Source of the DNA: DASYXT01 sp035934555
GTDB lineage: Bacteria; Verrucomicrobiota; Verrucomicrobiia; Limisphaerales; UBA8199
NCBI GenBank assembly: GCA_035934555.1
Contig: DASYXT010000055.1
Location: 186,001-250,000, forward strand
Direction: 5' to 3'
Length of the DNA: 64,000 nucleotides
The notes under the pieces are model-generated. The model searched no databases. It was not told the origin of the DNA and saw only the letters and a program-made list of their open reading frames with translations. The position numbers were made by a program, and so were the translations under genes. Positions 43,459 to 51,590 of this stretch are shown one piece after another. Numbering within the stretch: position 1 is the stretch's first letter; every line of letters starts with the position of its first letter.

Positions 43459-43588
43459 GCGGCACGGGCATGTCACACCTCGGGAAAGGGCGCTCCATCC
43501 ATTTGATTGCCAGCCTCTTGCTCGCTTGTCACGGGTGGCACGGCTCGTTTTTGCCCCCTCCGCCCCCCCCGAAATTTCCGTACATAGT

Positions 43589-43613
43589 CTTAATCTTAAT
43601 CTTAATCCTAATC
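43589..43613 (+). repeat. Four tandem TCTTAA/TCCTAA hexamers
   Basis: The hexamer TCTTAA occurs three times in a row, then TCCTAA and TCC. It is a simple hexamer run, flanked by C-rich tracts. Confidence 0.9.
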
Positions 43614-43710
43614 CCCCCTGCCGTTCCCGCCACCGCGGGGGTCGCGTTATGCGTTTCCACCTGGATATCGAGAGCGCCGGCGCGCATCCCAGCCCTGCAG
43701 CCAGTTCTTG

Positions 43711-43983
43711 CACCTGATTACAGCTAATTCCCGCAAATTACAGTTCGTCCTCAAATTTTTCCCCAACCTGCCACTCCATCGTTCCACCATTCCATTCGGT
43801 CACCGGATGTCACCCGTTGACACCGCTTGACACTGGTTGACCCCGGTTGACACCTGAAGTGCTGTCCAGTGCCGGTCACTATCCCGTCCTTCCATTCCGC
43901 GAAAAATTACAATTTCTTGCAAAAAATTTCACTGAATTGCGCGAAATTTCACTTAATTTCACCTAATTACGCCAAATTACACT
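43711..43983. repeat. Array C: continuous degenerate decamer array in strict 10-bp phase
   Basis: About 27 successive decamers. The first block is CTGATTACAG, CTAATTCCCG and CAAATTACAG (43714-43743). A CCAT-rich block follows (about 43765-43796). Then come CGTTGACACC, GCTTGACACT, GGTTGACCCC and GGTTGACACC (43815-43854). A short mixed stretch leads to AAAATTTCAC, TGAATTGCGC, GAAATTTCAC, TTAATTTCAC, CTAATTACGC and CAAATTACAC (43923-43982). The blocks stay in the same 10-bp register across at least 230 bp even though the word changes. There are no spacers, so it is not a CRISPR, and no open frame explains it. Confidence 0.85.
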
Positions 43984-44017
43984 TCGAGGCGCTTTTCACT
44001 TCCGAGTGTTCCGTTCT

Positions 44018-44102
44018 TCGCGTCTTTGCGTCTTTGCGTTAGGTCTTCGCACAGGGGGCCACCGGATTAATGAAAGGGCGCAAAGGCGCAGAGACGCAAA
44101 GG
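44018..44102. repeat. Inverted pair of CGTCTTTGCG / CGCAAAG repeats
   Basis: CGTCTTTGCGTCTTTGCGTT at 44020-44039 faces GGCGCAAAGGCGCAGAGACG, CAAAGG at 44078-44103. It belongs to the same class of 'AAAG' dispersed repeats as 4190-4303 and 33672-33691. Located just behind the sulfotransferase gene, it may help end transcription. Confidence 0.75.
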
Positions 44103-44173
44103 TCAGTTCCAATTCTTTGCGTCTTCCCCTGTTTGGTTCGCGGCACCGGGGCAGCCCGACGCCAGCCCGCAGC

Positions 44174-45724
44174 TCACTCGTACTTGAACTCTTTCAGGAA
44201 CGGTTCCAGGCCCGGCAGGTACGGTTCGAGATATTTCTGGTAGTTGCGCCAGCGGCCGATGGCGGTGCGGTAAAGGGGCTTTCGGACCTCGGCGGCGGAA
44301 GGCGAGTTAACCCGCTTGCCGCGCGCGTGCTCGTAAAACTTCAAAACATTATCCTCGAACCCCAGGCCCAGGAACTCCAGCGCCGAGCGGGTCACCCCCG
44401 GCAGGTCGTCCACCATCTGCTCGTAGCGGACCGTCAACGCTTGGGCGCCCAGGCGCGGGAGCATCGCGCGCCAGAAGTCCATCACGTTGGCATATTGGTT
44501 GACCGTCTCACCCAGGGTCAGGTAGGCCGAACTCGCCGGGGTGAGCGTCAGGGCTTGCATGAAACAACTCAGGACGACGTCCCGCGGGTCGCGCATGACG
44601 ACAAGGAATTTCGTCTCCGGAAAGACGCGCACCAGGACCGGGACCATGACGTTCAAGCCGGGATTCTTGTCCAGCAGCAGGCAGTTGCCGATGGGTTGGC
44701 GGAGGAACCTCTCGGCGCAGGCGAAATAGTTCTGACGCAAATGGCCGAGGACGCTGGGCGGAGCCGAGTCGAGCATCTGAAAGATGCCCGCGCCGGGGGG
44801 AAAATCGCGCGCCATGGGCCGGTAGATCTCGTCATGGATGAGATTGGTTTCTTCCAGGCTGATGACGCCGCTATGGGATTCGAGCACCTGTTCGAGCAGG
44901 GTGGTGCCGGAGCGGGGATGGCCGGCGAGCAGGGCCAGCCGGCGCGGGGGCTGAAACTTTGGCGCGTCGGCGCGCCAACGGTTCAGAATGGCGGGGGTGA
45001 TGGAGCGTGCCATTTCCTGGTTGAGCTTTTGCATCTGCTGGAGCGGGGCGGCCAGGGCCGCCGCCTGGGGGCGTTGAATCGCCTTGGCTTCCAGCAAGGC
45101 GGCGATGGCGTCGTCGTATTGGCTGGCGCCGTCCAGAATGCCGGCCAGGGCGTAGCCGGCGCGGATGCGGGTCAAAGAATCGGCGGCGGCATCGGCCAGG
45201 AGCTGGCGGAACTGGGTTTCGGCCTCGTTCAATTGGCCGCGGCGTTGGTTGAGCACCGCGTATTTGAGCAACACGCGCGGGTCCTTTCGGTCCATGCGCG
45301 AGGCGCGCTCGACGATCTCGGCCGCGTCGTCAAGGCGGTCGTCAAGCAGGTAGATGTCGGCCAGGGAGATGAGCGCGCCGAGGGACACCCCCTTTTTCTC
45401 GCCGGCGCGCTGAAGGTAACCCAGCATCAGGTCGAGGTTTTTGAAGGAGGAACAAATGCCGGCGGCTTCCTCGAGGATTTGGATGTGCCCTTGGGAGACG
45501 CGCAAGGCCGTCTCGAGGCAGCGTTCGACGGCGGCGTAGTCGTAACGCAAGGCGTGGGCCCGGGCGAGGTTCAGATGGAGGCTGGGGTTGGCGGGTTCCT
45601 TTTGGACGGCCTGTTCGAGCAAGGTGATGCTCTTGTCATATTCCTGGCGCCGCCACGCCTCGCTGGCTTGCTGGCAAAGCCGCTCGATAGCCTTGTTGGC
45701 TTTTTGGGGCGGCGCGTGGCTCAT
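44174..45724 (-). CDS. TPR-sulfotransferase
   Basis: 516 residues from the ATG at 45724; a longer frame to 45763 runs into the terminator hairpin. Residues 10-240 hold about six TPR-like helical repeats. The C-terminal half is a sulfotransferase domain: the 5'-phosphosulfate loop is LLAGHPRSGTTLLEQ (P-loop 268-275), and VMRDPRDVVLSCF is the 3'-phosphate-binding motif. Such fusions transfer sulfate from PAPS to glycans or proteins; the TPR part may bind the acceptor. The acceptor is unknown. It is downstream of the PEP-CTERM gene, separated by a terminator. Confidence 0.88.
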   Translation of the reverse strand: MSHAPPQKANKAIERLCQQASEAWRRQEYDKSITLLEQAVQKEPANPSLHLNLARAHALRYDYAAVERCLETALRVSQGHIQILEEAAGICSSFKNLDLMLGYLQRAGEKKGVSLGALISLADIYLLDDRLDDAAEIVERASRMDRKDPRVLLKYAVLNQRRGQLNEAETQFRQLLADAAADSLTRIRAGYALAGILDGASQYDDAIAALLEAKAIQRPQAAALAAPLQQMQKLNQEMARSITPAILNRWRADAPKFQPPRRLALLAGHPRSGTTLLEQVLESHSGVISLEETNLIHDEIYRPMARDFPPGAGIFQMLDSAPPSVLGHLRQNYFACAERFLRQPIGNCLLLDKNPGLNVMVPVLVRVFPETKFLVVMRDPRDVVLSCFMQALTLTPASSAYLTLGETVNQYANVMDFWRAMLPRLGAQALTVRYEQMVDDLPGVTRSALEFLGLGFEDNVLKFYEHARGKRVNSPSAAEVRKPLYRTAIGRWRNYQKYLEPYLPGLEPFLKEFKYE

Positions 45725-45751
45725 GCAAAAAAACCTTCGACAAAGAAGCAC

Positions 45752-45777
45752 AAAGGCCGCCATTGCTGGCGGCCTTT
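45752..45777 (-). terminator. Rho-independent-type hairpin between two genes
   Basis: AAAGGCCGCCA and TGGCGGCCTTT form a perfect 11-bp stem around TTGC. It lies 20 bp after the stop of the PEP-CTERM gene on the minus strand, with T-rich sequence (CCTTTGTGCTTCTTTG) after it. Confidence 0.8.
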
Positions 45778-45796
45778 GGCGTTGAGAAAATCGCGC

Positions 45797-46621
45797 TCAG
45801 GCCTTCCGGCGACGGAACAGCAGGAAGTTCAAACCGCCCAGCGTGGCCAAGGCGAGCACCGAGGGTTCCGGCACCACCAGGCTGACCGAGGGATCGAAAA
45901 TATCGCCCTTGAAGCCGACCAGGTAGCCGAAGTTGGCGCCGAGTTGGCCAATGCCGATGGGGCGAGCCAAGCTGTCACCGTAGGTGCCCTTGGTGGCCGC
46001 GCCGGACCCAACGAGGCTGCCGTTAAGAAACAGGTTGGCGGTTCCGGAGACATCGCCGGCGTTGAAAGAGGTGGCGTCGAACTCCATCCGCACATGGTAC
46101 CAGATATTGGGCAGCACGGTTGTGGAGACCGGGGTCGTTTCGGCCCCAGTGTCGTCGCCAAAGGTCATTTGCAAGGAGGCCGACCCGGCGGTGGTGATCA
46201 ACTGGAGGGACTCGGTGCCGGCGTAGTCGATCAGCTTTTGGGTATGACCAAAGGAAGTGGAATCGGTTCCATTCCACATGAACCAAGTGTTGTAGATGAA
46301 GCCGCCGCCGGCGAAGACGCTGGCATTATTCAGCAACGAGTTGCCGCTGGTCAGGATGCCGCCGGCGGTCGTGTTGAGGGACTGCGCACCAGCCGGGAAC
46401 CCCGTCGGCACCGCCGTAGCCAACGACAGAGTCCCATCGTAAAACCCATTGTTACCTCCGGCGCTCTGGTCGGTGATGGTCGTGCCGGTCCCGTTCCAGG
46501 AGGCCGGGAAATCATACTCGAAGACCGGAACGGCTTGCCCATGGGCGGCCGAGCCGGCCAGCCCAAAGACGGCGGCAACCGCCGAAATCGGTGTGAACGC
46601 TTTGATAATATACTTCTTCAT
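45797..46621 (-). CDS. LamG-like PEP-CTERM surface protein
   Basis: 274 residues. Signal peptide at about 1-29 (SAVAAVFGLAGSAAHGQA). The middle is a LamG-like beta sandwich (TGTTITDQSAGGNNG early, then NIWYHVRMEFDATS and TANLFLNGSLVGSG). The C-terminus is a textbook PEP-CTERM sorting signal: VVPEPSVLALATLGGLNFLL then RRRKA. Exosortase recognises such tails in bacteria that make extracellular polysaccharide; no exosortase gene is in the window. Intergenic DNA on its 5' side contains the inverted REP pair. Confidence 0.88.
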   Translation of the reverse strand: MKKYIIKAFTPISAVAAVFGLAGSAAHGQAVPVFEYDFPASWNGTGTTITDQSAGGNNGFYDGTLSLATAVPTGFPAGAQSLNTTAGGILTSGNSLLNNASVFAGGGFIYNTWFMWNGTDSTSFGHTQKLIDYAGTESLQLITTAGSASLQMTFGDDTGAETTPVSTTVLPNIWYHVRMEFDATSFNAGDVSGTANLFLNGSLVGSGAATKGTYGDSLARPIGIGQLGANFGYLVGFKGDIFDPSVSLVVPEPSVLALATLGGLNFLLFRRRKA

Positions 46622-46755
46622 CGCAACAAACTCCGTACGCGTGATGGTTCTAATTAGTTGAACTGTACTTCAATGCTGGCGAGAAGTGACCATATCAAAA
46701 AGGGGGAGAGAAGTCAATAAAAAATTTGACCGAATTTTTGGACCCGCAGTGGCGA

Positions 46756-46837
46756 GCGGAGCGCGGACTTTAGTCCGCAGCAGGCTCCGATGGGCCGGCG
46801 ATTTTCGAAGGTTGCTGCGGACTAAAGTCCGCGCGCC
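46756..46837. repeat. Inverted pair of REP-like family 1 elements
   Basis: GCGGAGCGCGGACTTTAG, TCCGCAGCA at 46756-46782 and TGCTGCGGACTAAAGTCCGC, GCGCC at 46813-46837 face each other across 30 bp. The pair can form either two short hairpins or one long one. It lies 10 bp behind the atpC stop and could terminate the ATP synthase transcript. Confidence 0.9.
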
Positions 46838-46846
46838 GGCCGCCAC

Positions 46847-47257
46847 CTAAGGCCGCTGCCGGCGTTTGACTTTAAGCTGAGCGAGCGAATGGGCCAGGGC
46901 GGCGCTGACCATCGCGCCTTCTTCGTCTTCGAGTTGGCCCGCCAGGCGCGCTTCGGCTCGCTGACGGGCCTCTTCGGCTTTGGCTTCGTCAATATTTTCC
47001 GCCCGGATGGCCATGTCGGTCATGATCGCCACCCGTTGGCCGGTGATTTCGACGAACCCCTCGCCGACTGCCAGGAAAAAATCGCGCCCGTTTTGCCGCA
47101 CACTGATTTCCCCAGGCACAATCTGGGTGAGTACAGGCACGTGTTGCGGATAGATGCCCATCTCTCCTTCGACGCCCGGCAGCGTTACCATCTCGACGTC
47201 CTCGGAGAACACTTTGGCGTCGGGCGTGACGATTTCCAGTTTTAAAGTCCCGGCCAT
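46847..47257 (-). CDS. atpC: ATP synthase epsilon subunit
   Basis: 136 residues, the standard size. The N-terminal beta sandwich shows KLEIVTPDAKVFSEDVEMVT, LPGVEGEMGIYPQHVPVLT and the C-terminal two-helix segment holds EARQRAEARLAG. It is part of the F1 central stalk and inhibits ATP hydrolysis. Last gene of the operon, 88 bp after atpD. Confidence 0.95.
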   Translation of the reverse strand: MAGTLKLEIVTPDAKVFSEDVEMVTLPGVEGEMGIYPQHVPVLTQIVPGEISVRQNGRDFFLAVGEGFVEITGQRVAIMTDMAIRAENIDEAKAEEARQRAEARLAGQLEDEEGAMVSAALAHSLAQLKVKRRQRP

Positions 47258-47345
47258 ACCGCTTTAGGGCAACAAAGGCCGGGACTGAGCCTCCTGGTTC
47301 AGTTTACCGGCGGGTTTCGTGGTGGCTAACATAGTCCGGGCGGCC

Positions 47346-48749
47346 TCAGGCTTCTTTAATCTCCTCGATGCCGCCGCGCATGTAGAAATTGCCTTCCGGC
47401 ACCTCGTCATGTTTACCGTCGAGGATTTCCTTGAATCCTCGCACCGTATCGGCCACCGGGACCTGTTTGCCGGGCCGGCCGGTGAACACCTCGGCCACGC
47501 TGAAGGGCTGGCTAAGGAACCGTTGGATTTTCCGCGCCCGAAAAACGGTCTGCTTGTCATCCGGCGACAACTCATCCATGCCGAGAATGGCGATAATGTC
47601 TTGCAGGTCTTTGTAACGTTGCAACACGCGTTGAACGCCGCGCGCCACTTCATAGTGGTCCTTGCCGACAATGTCGGGGGCCAGGGCCCGCGAGGTCGAG
47701 GCCAGCGGATCGACGGCCGGGTAGATGCCCAACTCGGCGATCGAGCGCTCAAGAACGATCGTCGCGTCCAGGTGCGCGAACGTCGTCGCCGGCGCGGGGT
47801 CCGTCAGGTCATCGGCCGGCACATACACCGCCTGGAAGGATGTGATTGAGCCTTTTTTCGTCGAGGTGATGCGCTCCTGCAAGTCGCCCATTTCAGCGGC
47901 GAGCGTCGGTTGGTAACCGACCGCGCTGGGCGTGCGGCCCAGCAGGGCCGAGACTTCCGACCCGGCTTGTGAAAAGCGGAAAATATTGTCGATGAACAGC
48001 AGCACGTCCTGGTTCTTTTCGTCGCGGAAAAACTCCGTGATGGCCAGGCCGGACAGGGCGACGCGCAAGCGCGCGCCGGGCGGTTCGTTCATCTGGCCGT
48101 ACACCAGCGCAATCTTGGATTCACCGAGATTTTCCTGCTTGATCACGCCGGCTTCAGACATTTCGGTGTAGAGATCGTTGCCTTCGCGGGTGCGCTCGCC
48201 CACCCCGGCAAACACCGACACGCCACCGTGCAGCTTGGCGATATTGTTGATCAACTCCATGATGACGACGGTTTTGCCGACACCGGCGCCGCCGAACGCG
48301 CCGACCTTGCCGCCCTTGAGGAAGGGGCAGATCAGGTCGATCACCTTGATGCCGGTGGTCAGCACCTGCGGCGAGGTGGACTGGTCGGTCAGCAAAGGCG
48401 CGGCGCGGTGAATCGGGTAAGATTTCTCGGCCTTAACCGGGCCGCGCTCATCGACCGGGTTGCCGGTAACGTCAAATACCCGCCCCATAACGCCCTCGCC
48501 GACGGGCATGGAAATAGGCGCACCGGTGTCTTCGACCTCGAAACCGCGTTTGAGGCCCTCGGTAGTGGACATCGCGACGGTGCGGACCCACTCATCGCCC
48601 AGGTGCTGTTGGACTTCGAGCGTCAGCGTGGTGGGGTTGCCCTGGACCTTATAGTTGACCTTGAGCGCGTTGTAGATGGCCGGCAAGGGTCCGGAAAACT
48701 CTACGTCCACCACCGGGCCGATGACTTGTACGATTTTGCCTTTGTTCAT
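47346..48749 (-). CDS. atpD: ATP synthase beta subunit
   Basis: 467 residues, catalytic F1 subunit. Walker A is GGAGVGKT, the DELSEED-type region reads MDELSPDDKQTV, and GERTREGNDL is the catalytic-glutamate block. ALVYGQMNEPPGARLRVALS is essentially invariant in the family. Follows atpG by 8 bp. Confidence 0.98.
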   Translation of the reverse strand: MNKGKIVQVIGPVVDVEFSGPLPAIYNALKVNYKVQGNPTTLTLEVQQHLGDEWVRTVAMSTTEGLKRGFEVEDTGAPISMPVGEGVMGRVFDVTGNPVDERGPVKAEKSYPIHRAAPLLTDQSTSPQVLTTGIKVIDLICPFLKGGKVGAFGGAGVGKTVVIMELINNIAKLHGGVSVFAGVGERTREGNDLYTEMSEAGVIKQENLGESKIALVYGQMNEPPGARLRVALSGLAITEFFRDEKNQDVLLFIDNIFRFSQAGSEVSALLGRTPSAVGYQPTLAAEMGDLQERITSTKKGSITSFQAVYVPADDLTDPAPATTFAHLDATIVLERSIAELGIYPAVDPLASTSRALAPDIVGKDHYEVARGVQRVLQRYKDLQDIIAILGMDELSPDDKQTVFRARKIQRFLSQPFSVAEVFTGRPGKQVPVADTVRGFKEILDGKHDEVPEGNFYMRGGIEEIKEA

Positions 48750-48757
48750 GGAGTTGC

Positions 48758-49636
48758 TTATTCGAGCGCCATCGCCGCGCTGGCGATTTCCAGCAGTTCG
48801 TTGGTAATGCTGGCTTGGCGCATCTTATTGTATTCGAGAGTTAAATCTTTGATAAGCTGTTTGGCGTTATCGGTGGCGTTCTTCATCGCTACCATGCGCG
48901 CACTGTGCTCGCTGGCTTTGGCCTCGAGCAGGATTTGATACACCTCGAAATTCAGACTGTGCGGCAGCAGCGCCCCCAGGACCTGCTCGACGCCCGGCTC
49001 GAAATCGTATTCGGTTGCGTCGTGCCGCAACGCCTCCGCATCGGCCGGGTGCGGAATGCCGACCGAGACGGCCTTAAGCTCGCCAATGGGCAGGAAGGGG
49101 CGCACCTCGGGCTTTTGGTTCAACGTGGAAATAAAATTGGTGAAGAGGATATCGACACGGTCCACTTCGCCTTTCAGGAACAACTCGCGGCCGAAGCGGG
49201 AAATAGCGCGGGCTTCGCTGAACAAAGGGGCGTCCTTGTAAGTGAACTCCGCGACGAGGCGGCGCTTGGTGCGCGCGACAAATTGTGCCGCTTTGCGCCC
49301 CGCCGTCACGTAAAGAGTAGTGTCTTTGTCGGCCTTGGCCGCTTCGCGCATGAGATTACTATTGAGCCCGCCGCAAAGCCCTTTATCGGTGCTGATGACG
49401 ATCAACCCGCGGCGATTGCCTTCACGCTTTTCCATGAGCGGATGGCTGAAATCGCCCGCCCCAAACGCGACGTTGCCGAGCACTTCGTTCATGAGCGCGG
49501 CATAGGGCCGGCTGGCGAGGGCAGCCTGCTGCGCCTTGCGCATCTTGGAGGCAGCAACCATCTGCATGGCCTTGGTAATCTGGGCCGTGTTCCTGACCGA
49601 CTTGATGCGGCGGCGGATGTCGTGCGTGCTGGGCAT
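48758..49636 (-). CDS. atpG: ATP synthase gamma subunit
   Basis: 292 residues, the rotor shaft. The conserved N-terminus RRIKSVRNTAQITKAMQMVA and C-terminus LTLEYNKMRQASITNELLEI are intact, and GLCGGLNSNL is in the middle. Preceded by atpA with a 20-bp gap. Confidence 0.97.
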   Translation of the reverse strand: MPSTHDIRRRIKSVRNTAQITKAMQMVAASKMRKAQQAALASRPYAALMNEVLGNVAFGAGDFSHPLMEKREGNRRGLIVISTDKGLCGGLNSNLMREAAKADKDTTLYVTAGRKAAQFVARTKRRLVAEFTYKDAPLFSEARAISRFGRELFLKGEVDRVDILFTNFISTLNQKPEVRPFLPIGELKAVSVGIPHPADAEALRHDATEYDFEPGVEQVLGALLPHSLNFEVYQILLEAKASEHSARMVAMKNATDNAKQLIKDLTLEYNKMRQASITNELLEIASAAMALE

Positions 49637-49656
49637 GGTAAAAACTTAGCGCGTGG

Positions 49657-51189
49657 TCACTTGAACGTCTCTTTAAACTCGGCGATGACCGCCTTCAGGT
49701 CGTTGGTTAACGCATCGCTGAGGGCCTTTTCTTTGACGATTCGCGCCAGGAGTTCGGTTTTGCGGCTGGTGAGATAATCCGTAAGGCGGGTCTGAAAATC
49801 CTTAATGCGCTCGACCGGGACGTCATCCATAAAACCGTTTTGCACCGTCCAGAGGATCGCCACCTGCACCTCCAGCGGGATAGGGTTATATTGCGGCTGC
49901 TTGAAAACCTCAACGATGCGCTTCCCGCGTTCGAGTTGGGCTTGCGTCCGGGCATCCAGGTCTGACCCGAATTGGGCAAACGCCGCCAACTCGCGGAACT
50001 GGGCCAGGTCCAGTTTAATGCGGCCGGAGACTTGTTTCATCGCCTTGACTTGCGCCGCGGAGCCGACCCGCGACACCGACAAGCCGACCGAAATGGCCGG
50101 CCGGATGCCCTGGTAAAACAGGTCGGTTTCCAGGTAAATCTGGCCGTCGGTAATCGATATGACGTTGGTGGGGATGTAGGCCGAGACGTCGCCCGCCTGC
50201 GTTTCGATAATCGGCAGCGCCGTCAGCGAGCCATTCCCATATTTCTCGCTCACGCGTGCCGCGCGCTCCAGTAGCCGGCTATGAAGATAGAATACATCGC
50301 CGGGGTAGGCTTCGCGGCCCGAGGGGCGCTTGAGGATCAGCGACACCTGGCGATACGCGACGGCGTGCTTGGACAAATCATCGTAAATGATCAACGCGTC
50401 CATGCCGTGGTCCATGAACCACTCGCCCATCGCGCAACCGGCAAAGGGAGCCAGGTATTGGTTGGTAGCCGACTCCGAGGCAGGCGCGGCAACGACAATC
50501 GTGTTGTCCATCGCACCGGCTTCCTCCAGCACGGCAATCACGCGGGCGATGTTCGACTGCTTCTGGCCCACGGCCACATAAATGCAGAAGAGCGGGCGGT
50601 ACTCTTTATCCCCGGCAGCCTGGGCCGCGCGATTGAGCCGCGACTGGCTGATGATAGTGTCAACGCCGATGGTGGTCTTGCCGGTCGAACGGTCGCCGAT
50701 GATCAATTCGCGCTGGCCGCGGCCGATGGGGATCATCGCGTCCACCGCCATGATGCCGGTTTGAACCGGCTGCGTGACGGATTTGCGGCGGATGATGCCC
50801 GGGGCGATTTTCTCGACCGGATATGAAGTCTCGGCATTGATAGGTCCTTTGCCGTCCACCGGCTGGCCGAGGGTGTTGACGACCCGGCCCAGCAGACCCT
50901 TGCCCACGGGCACCTGGAGCAGCTTGCCGGTGGTCCGCACTTCATCGCCTTCCTTGATGCCAGTGTATTCGCCCAGAATAATCGCGCCGACTTCGGTTTC
51001 CTCGAGGTTCAACGCCAGGCCAGTGATGCCGTTGCCGAAATCGAGCATCTCGTTGAGCATCGCGTCGGTCAGGCCCTCGATTTTGGCGACGCCATCACCG
51101 ATTTCGCGAACCACGCCGACGTTTTGGCGCGCGGTCGTGGTCTTGATCCCGCTGATTTGTGACTCAATCTCTTGCAGTAAGGTACTCAT
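49657..51189 (-). CDS. atpA: ATP synthase alpha subunit
   Basis: 510 residues. The nucleotide-binding P-loop is GDRSTGKT, followed later by GYPGDVFYLH-type EAYPGDVFYLHSRLLERAA and ISVGLSVSRVGSAAQ with the arginine finger. The non-catalytic F1 subunit. It starts 2 bp after the atpH stop. Confidence 0.98.
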   Translation of the reverse strand: MSTLLQEIESQISGIKTTTARQNVGVVREIGDGVAKIEGLTDAMLNEMLDFGNGITGLALNLEETEVGAIILGEYTGIKEGDEVRTTGKLLQVPVGKGLLGRVVNTLGQPVDGKGPINAETSYPVEKIAPGIIRRKSVTQPVQTGIMAVDAMIPIGRGQRELIIGDRSTGKTTIGVDTIISQSRLNRAAQAAGDKEYRPLFCIYVAVGQKQSNIARVIAVLEEAGAMDNTIVVAAPASESATNQYLAPFAGCAMGEWFMDHGMDALIIYDDLSKHAVAYRQVSLILKRPSGREAYPGDVFYLHSRLLERAARVSEKYGNGSLTALPIIETQAGDVSAYIPTNVISITDGQIYLETDLFYQGIRPAISVGLSVSRVGSAAQVKAMKQVSGRIKLDLAQFRELAAFAQFGSDLDARTQAQLERGKRIVEVFKQPQYNPIPLEVQVAILWTVQNGFMDDVPVERIKDFQTRLTDYLTSRKTELLARIVKEKALSDALTNDLKAVIAEFKETFK

Positions 51190-51191
51190 AC

Positions 51192-51584
51192 TTAAAAACT
51201 CTCTTCCAGGGCGGTTAGGCGGCCCTGCACACTACCGTCAAAAACATCACTGCCCACTCGCACCCGGATGCCGCCCAGCAAGGCCGGATTCTGGCTGAAC
51301 GAAATCGCCAGGCCACCGCCGTAACGGCGCGAGAGAGCATCCCGCATCTCCGTTTGCAAAGCGTCTGCCAGCGGCGTCGCGCTCTCGACGCGCGCCGTGC
51401 GCCGCTCAATTTCCAGTTTCACCAGCCGCTGGAAATGCTCGAGAATCGCGACGTAGCCGCGCGGCTTGGCCTGAGCAACCCGGGCGACCGCCTGTCGCGC
51501 GCGGGCCTCGTCGAGCAAACCGTTGACCAGGCAACCGCGGAACAGTTGCTTGGCCTCACGCCGGGATTGCTTCGAGATTCTCAT
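51192..51584 (-). CDS. atpH: ATP synthase delta subunit, short form
   Basis: Only 130 residues, against about 175-180 in E. coli. The C-terminal domain that binds subunit b is recognisable (RTARVESATPLADALQTEM, ISFSQNPALLGGIRVRVGSD, FDGSVQGRLTALEESF). The N-terminal helical bundle that sits on top of the F1 alpha subunits appears shortened by about two helices. The position between atpF and atpA with 2-6 bp gaps leaves no room for a longer gene, so the short form looks genuine rather than miscalled. Confidence 0.88.
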   Translation of the reverse strand: MRISKQSRREAKQLFRGCLVNGLLDEARARQAVARVAQAKPRGYVAILEHFQRLVKLEIERRTARVESATPLADALQTEMRDALSRRYGGGLAISFSQNPALLGGIRVRVGSDVFDGSVQGRLTALEESF

Positions 51585-51590
51585 CTGGAT

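Larger units (their letters stand above)
43096..44173. other. Gene-free 1.1-kb repeat mosaic
   Basis: No credible gene. Long open frames here (for example 43111-43713 on the minus strand) are translations of repeats. From about 43250 to 43983 the DNA is built from locally repeated short words; listed separately are the 11-bp, 6-bp and 10-bp arrays. An imperfect inverted pair of CGTCTTTGCG / CGCAGAGACGCAAAG repeats closes it (44018-44102). Confidence 0.75.

Noticed and set aside
43111..43713. 200-codon frame on the minus strand
   Set aside because: It translates the tandem CTGGCAAGGGT and related words into low-complexity Arg/Gly/Pro sequence; no start signals.
43711..43983. CRISPR array
   Set aside because: Units are contiguous decamers with no spacers, repeat length is far too short and no cas gene is in the window.
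44006..46657. 883-codon open frame on the plus strand
   Set aside because: It lies opposite the TPR-sulfotransferase and PEP-CTERM genes, which have clear domains and signals. High GC makes long antisense frames common.
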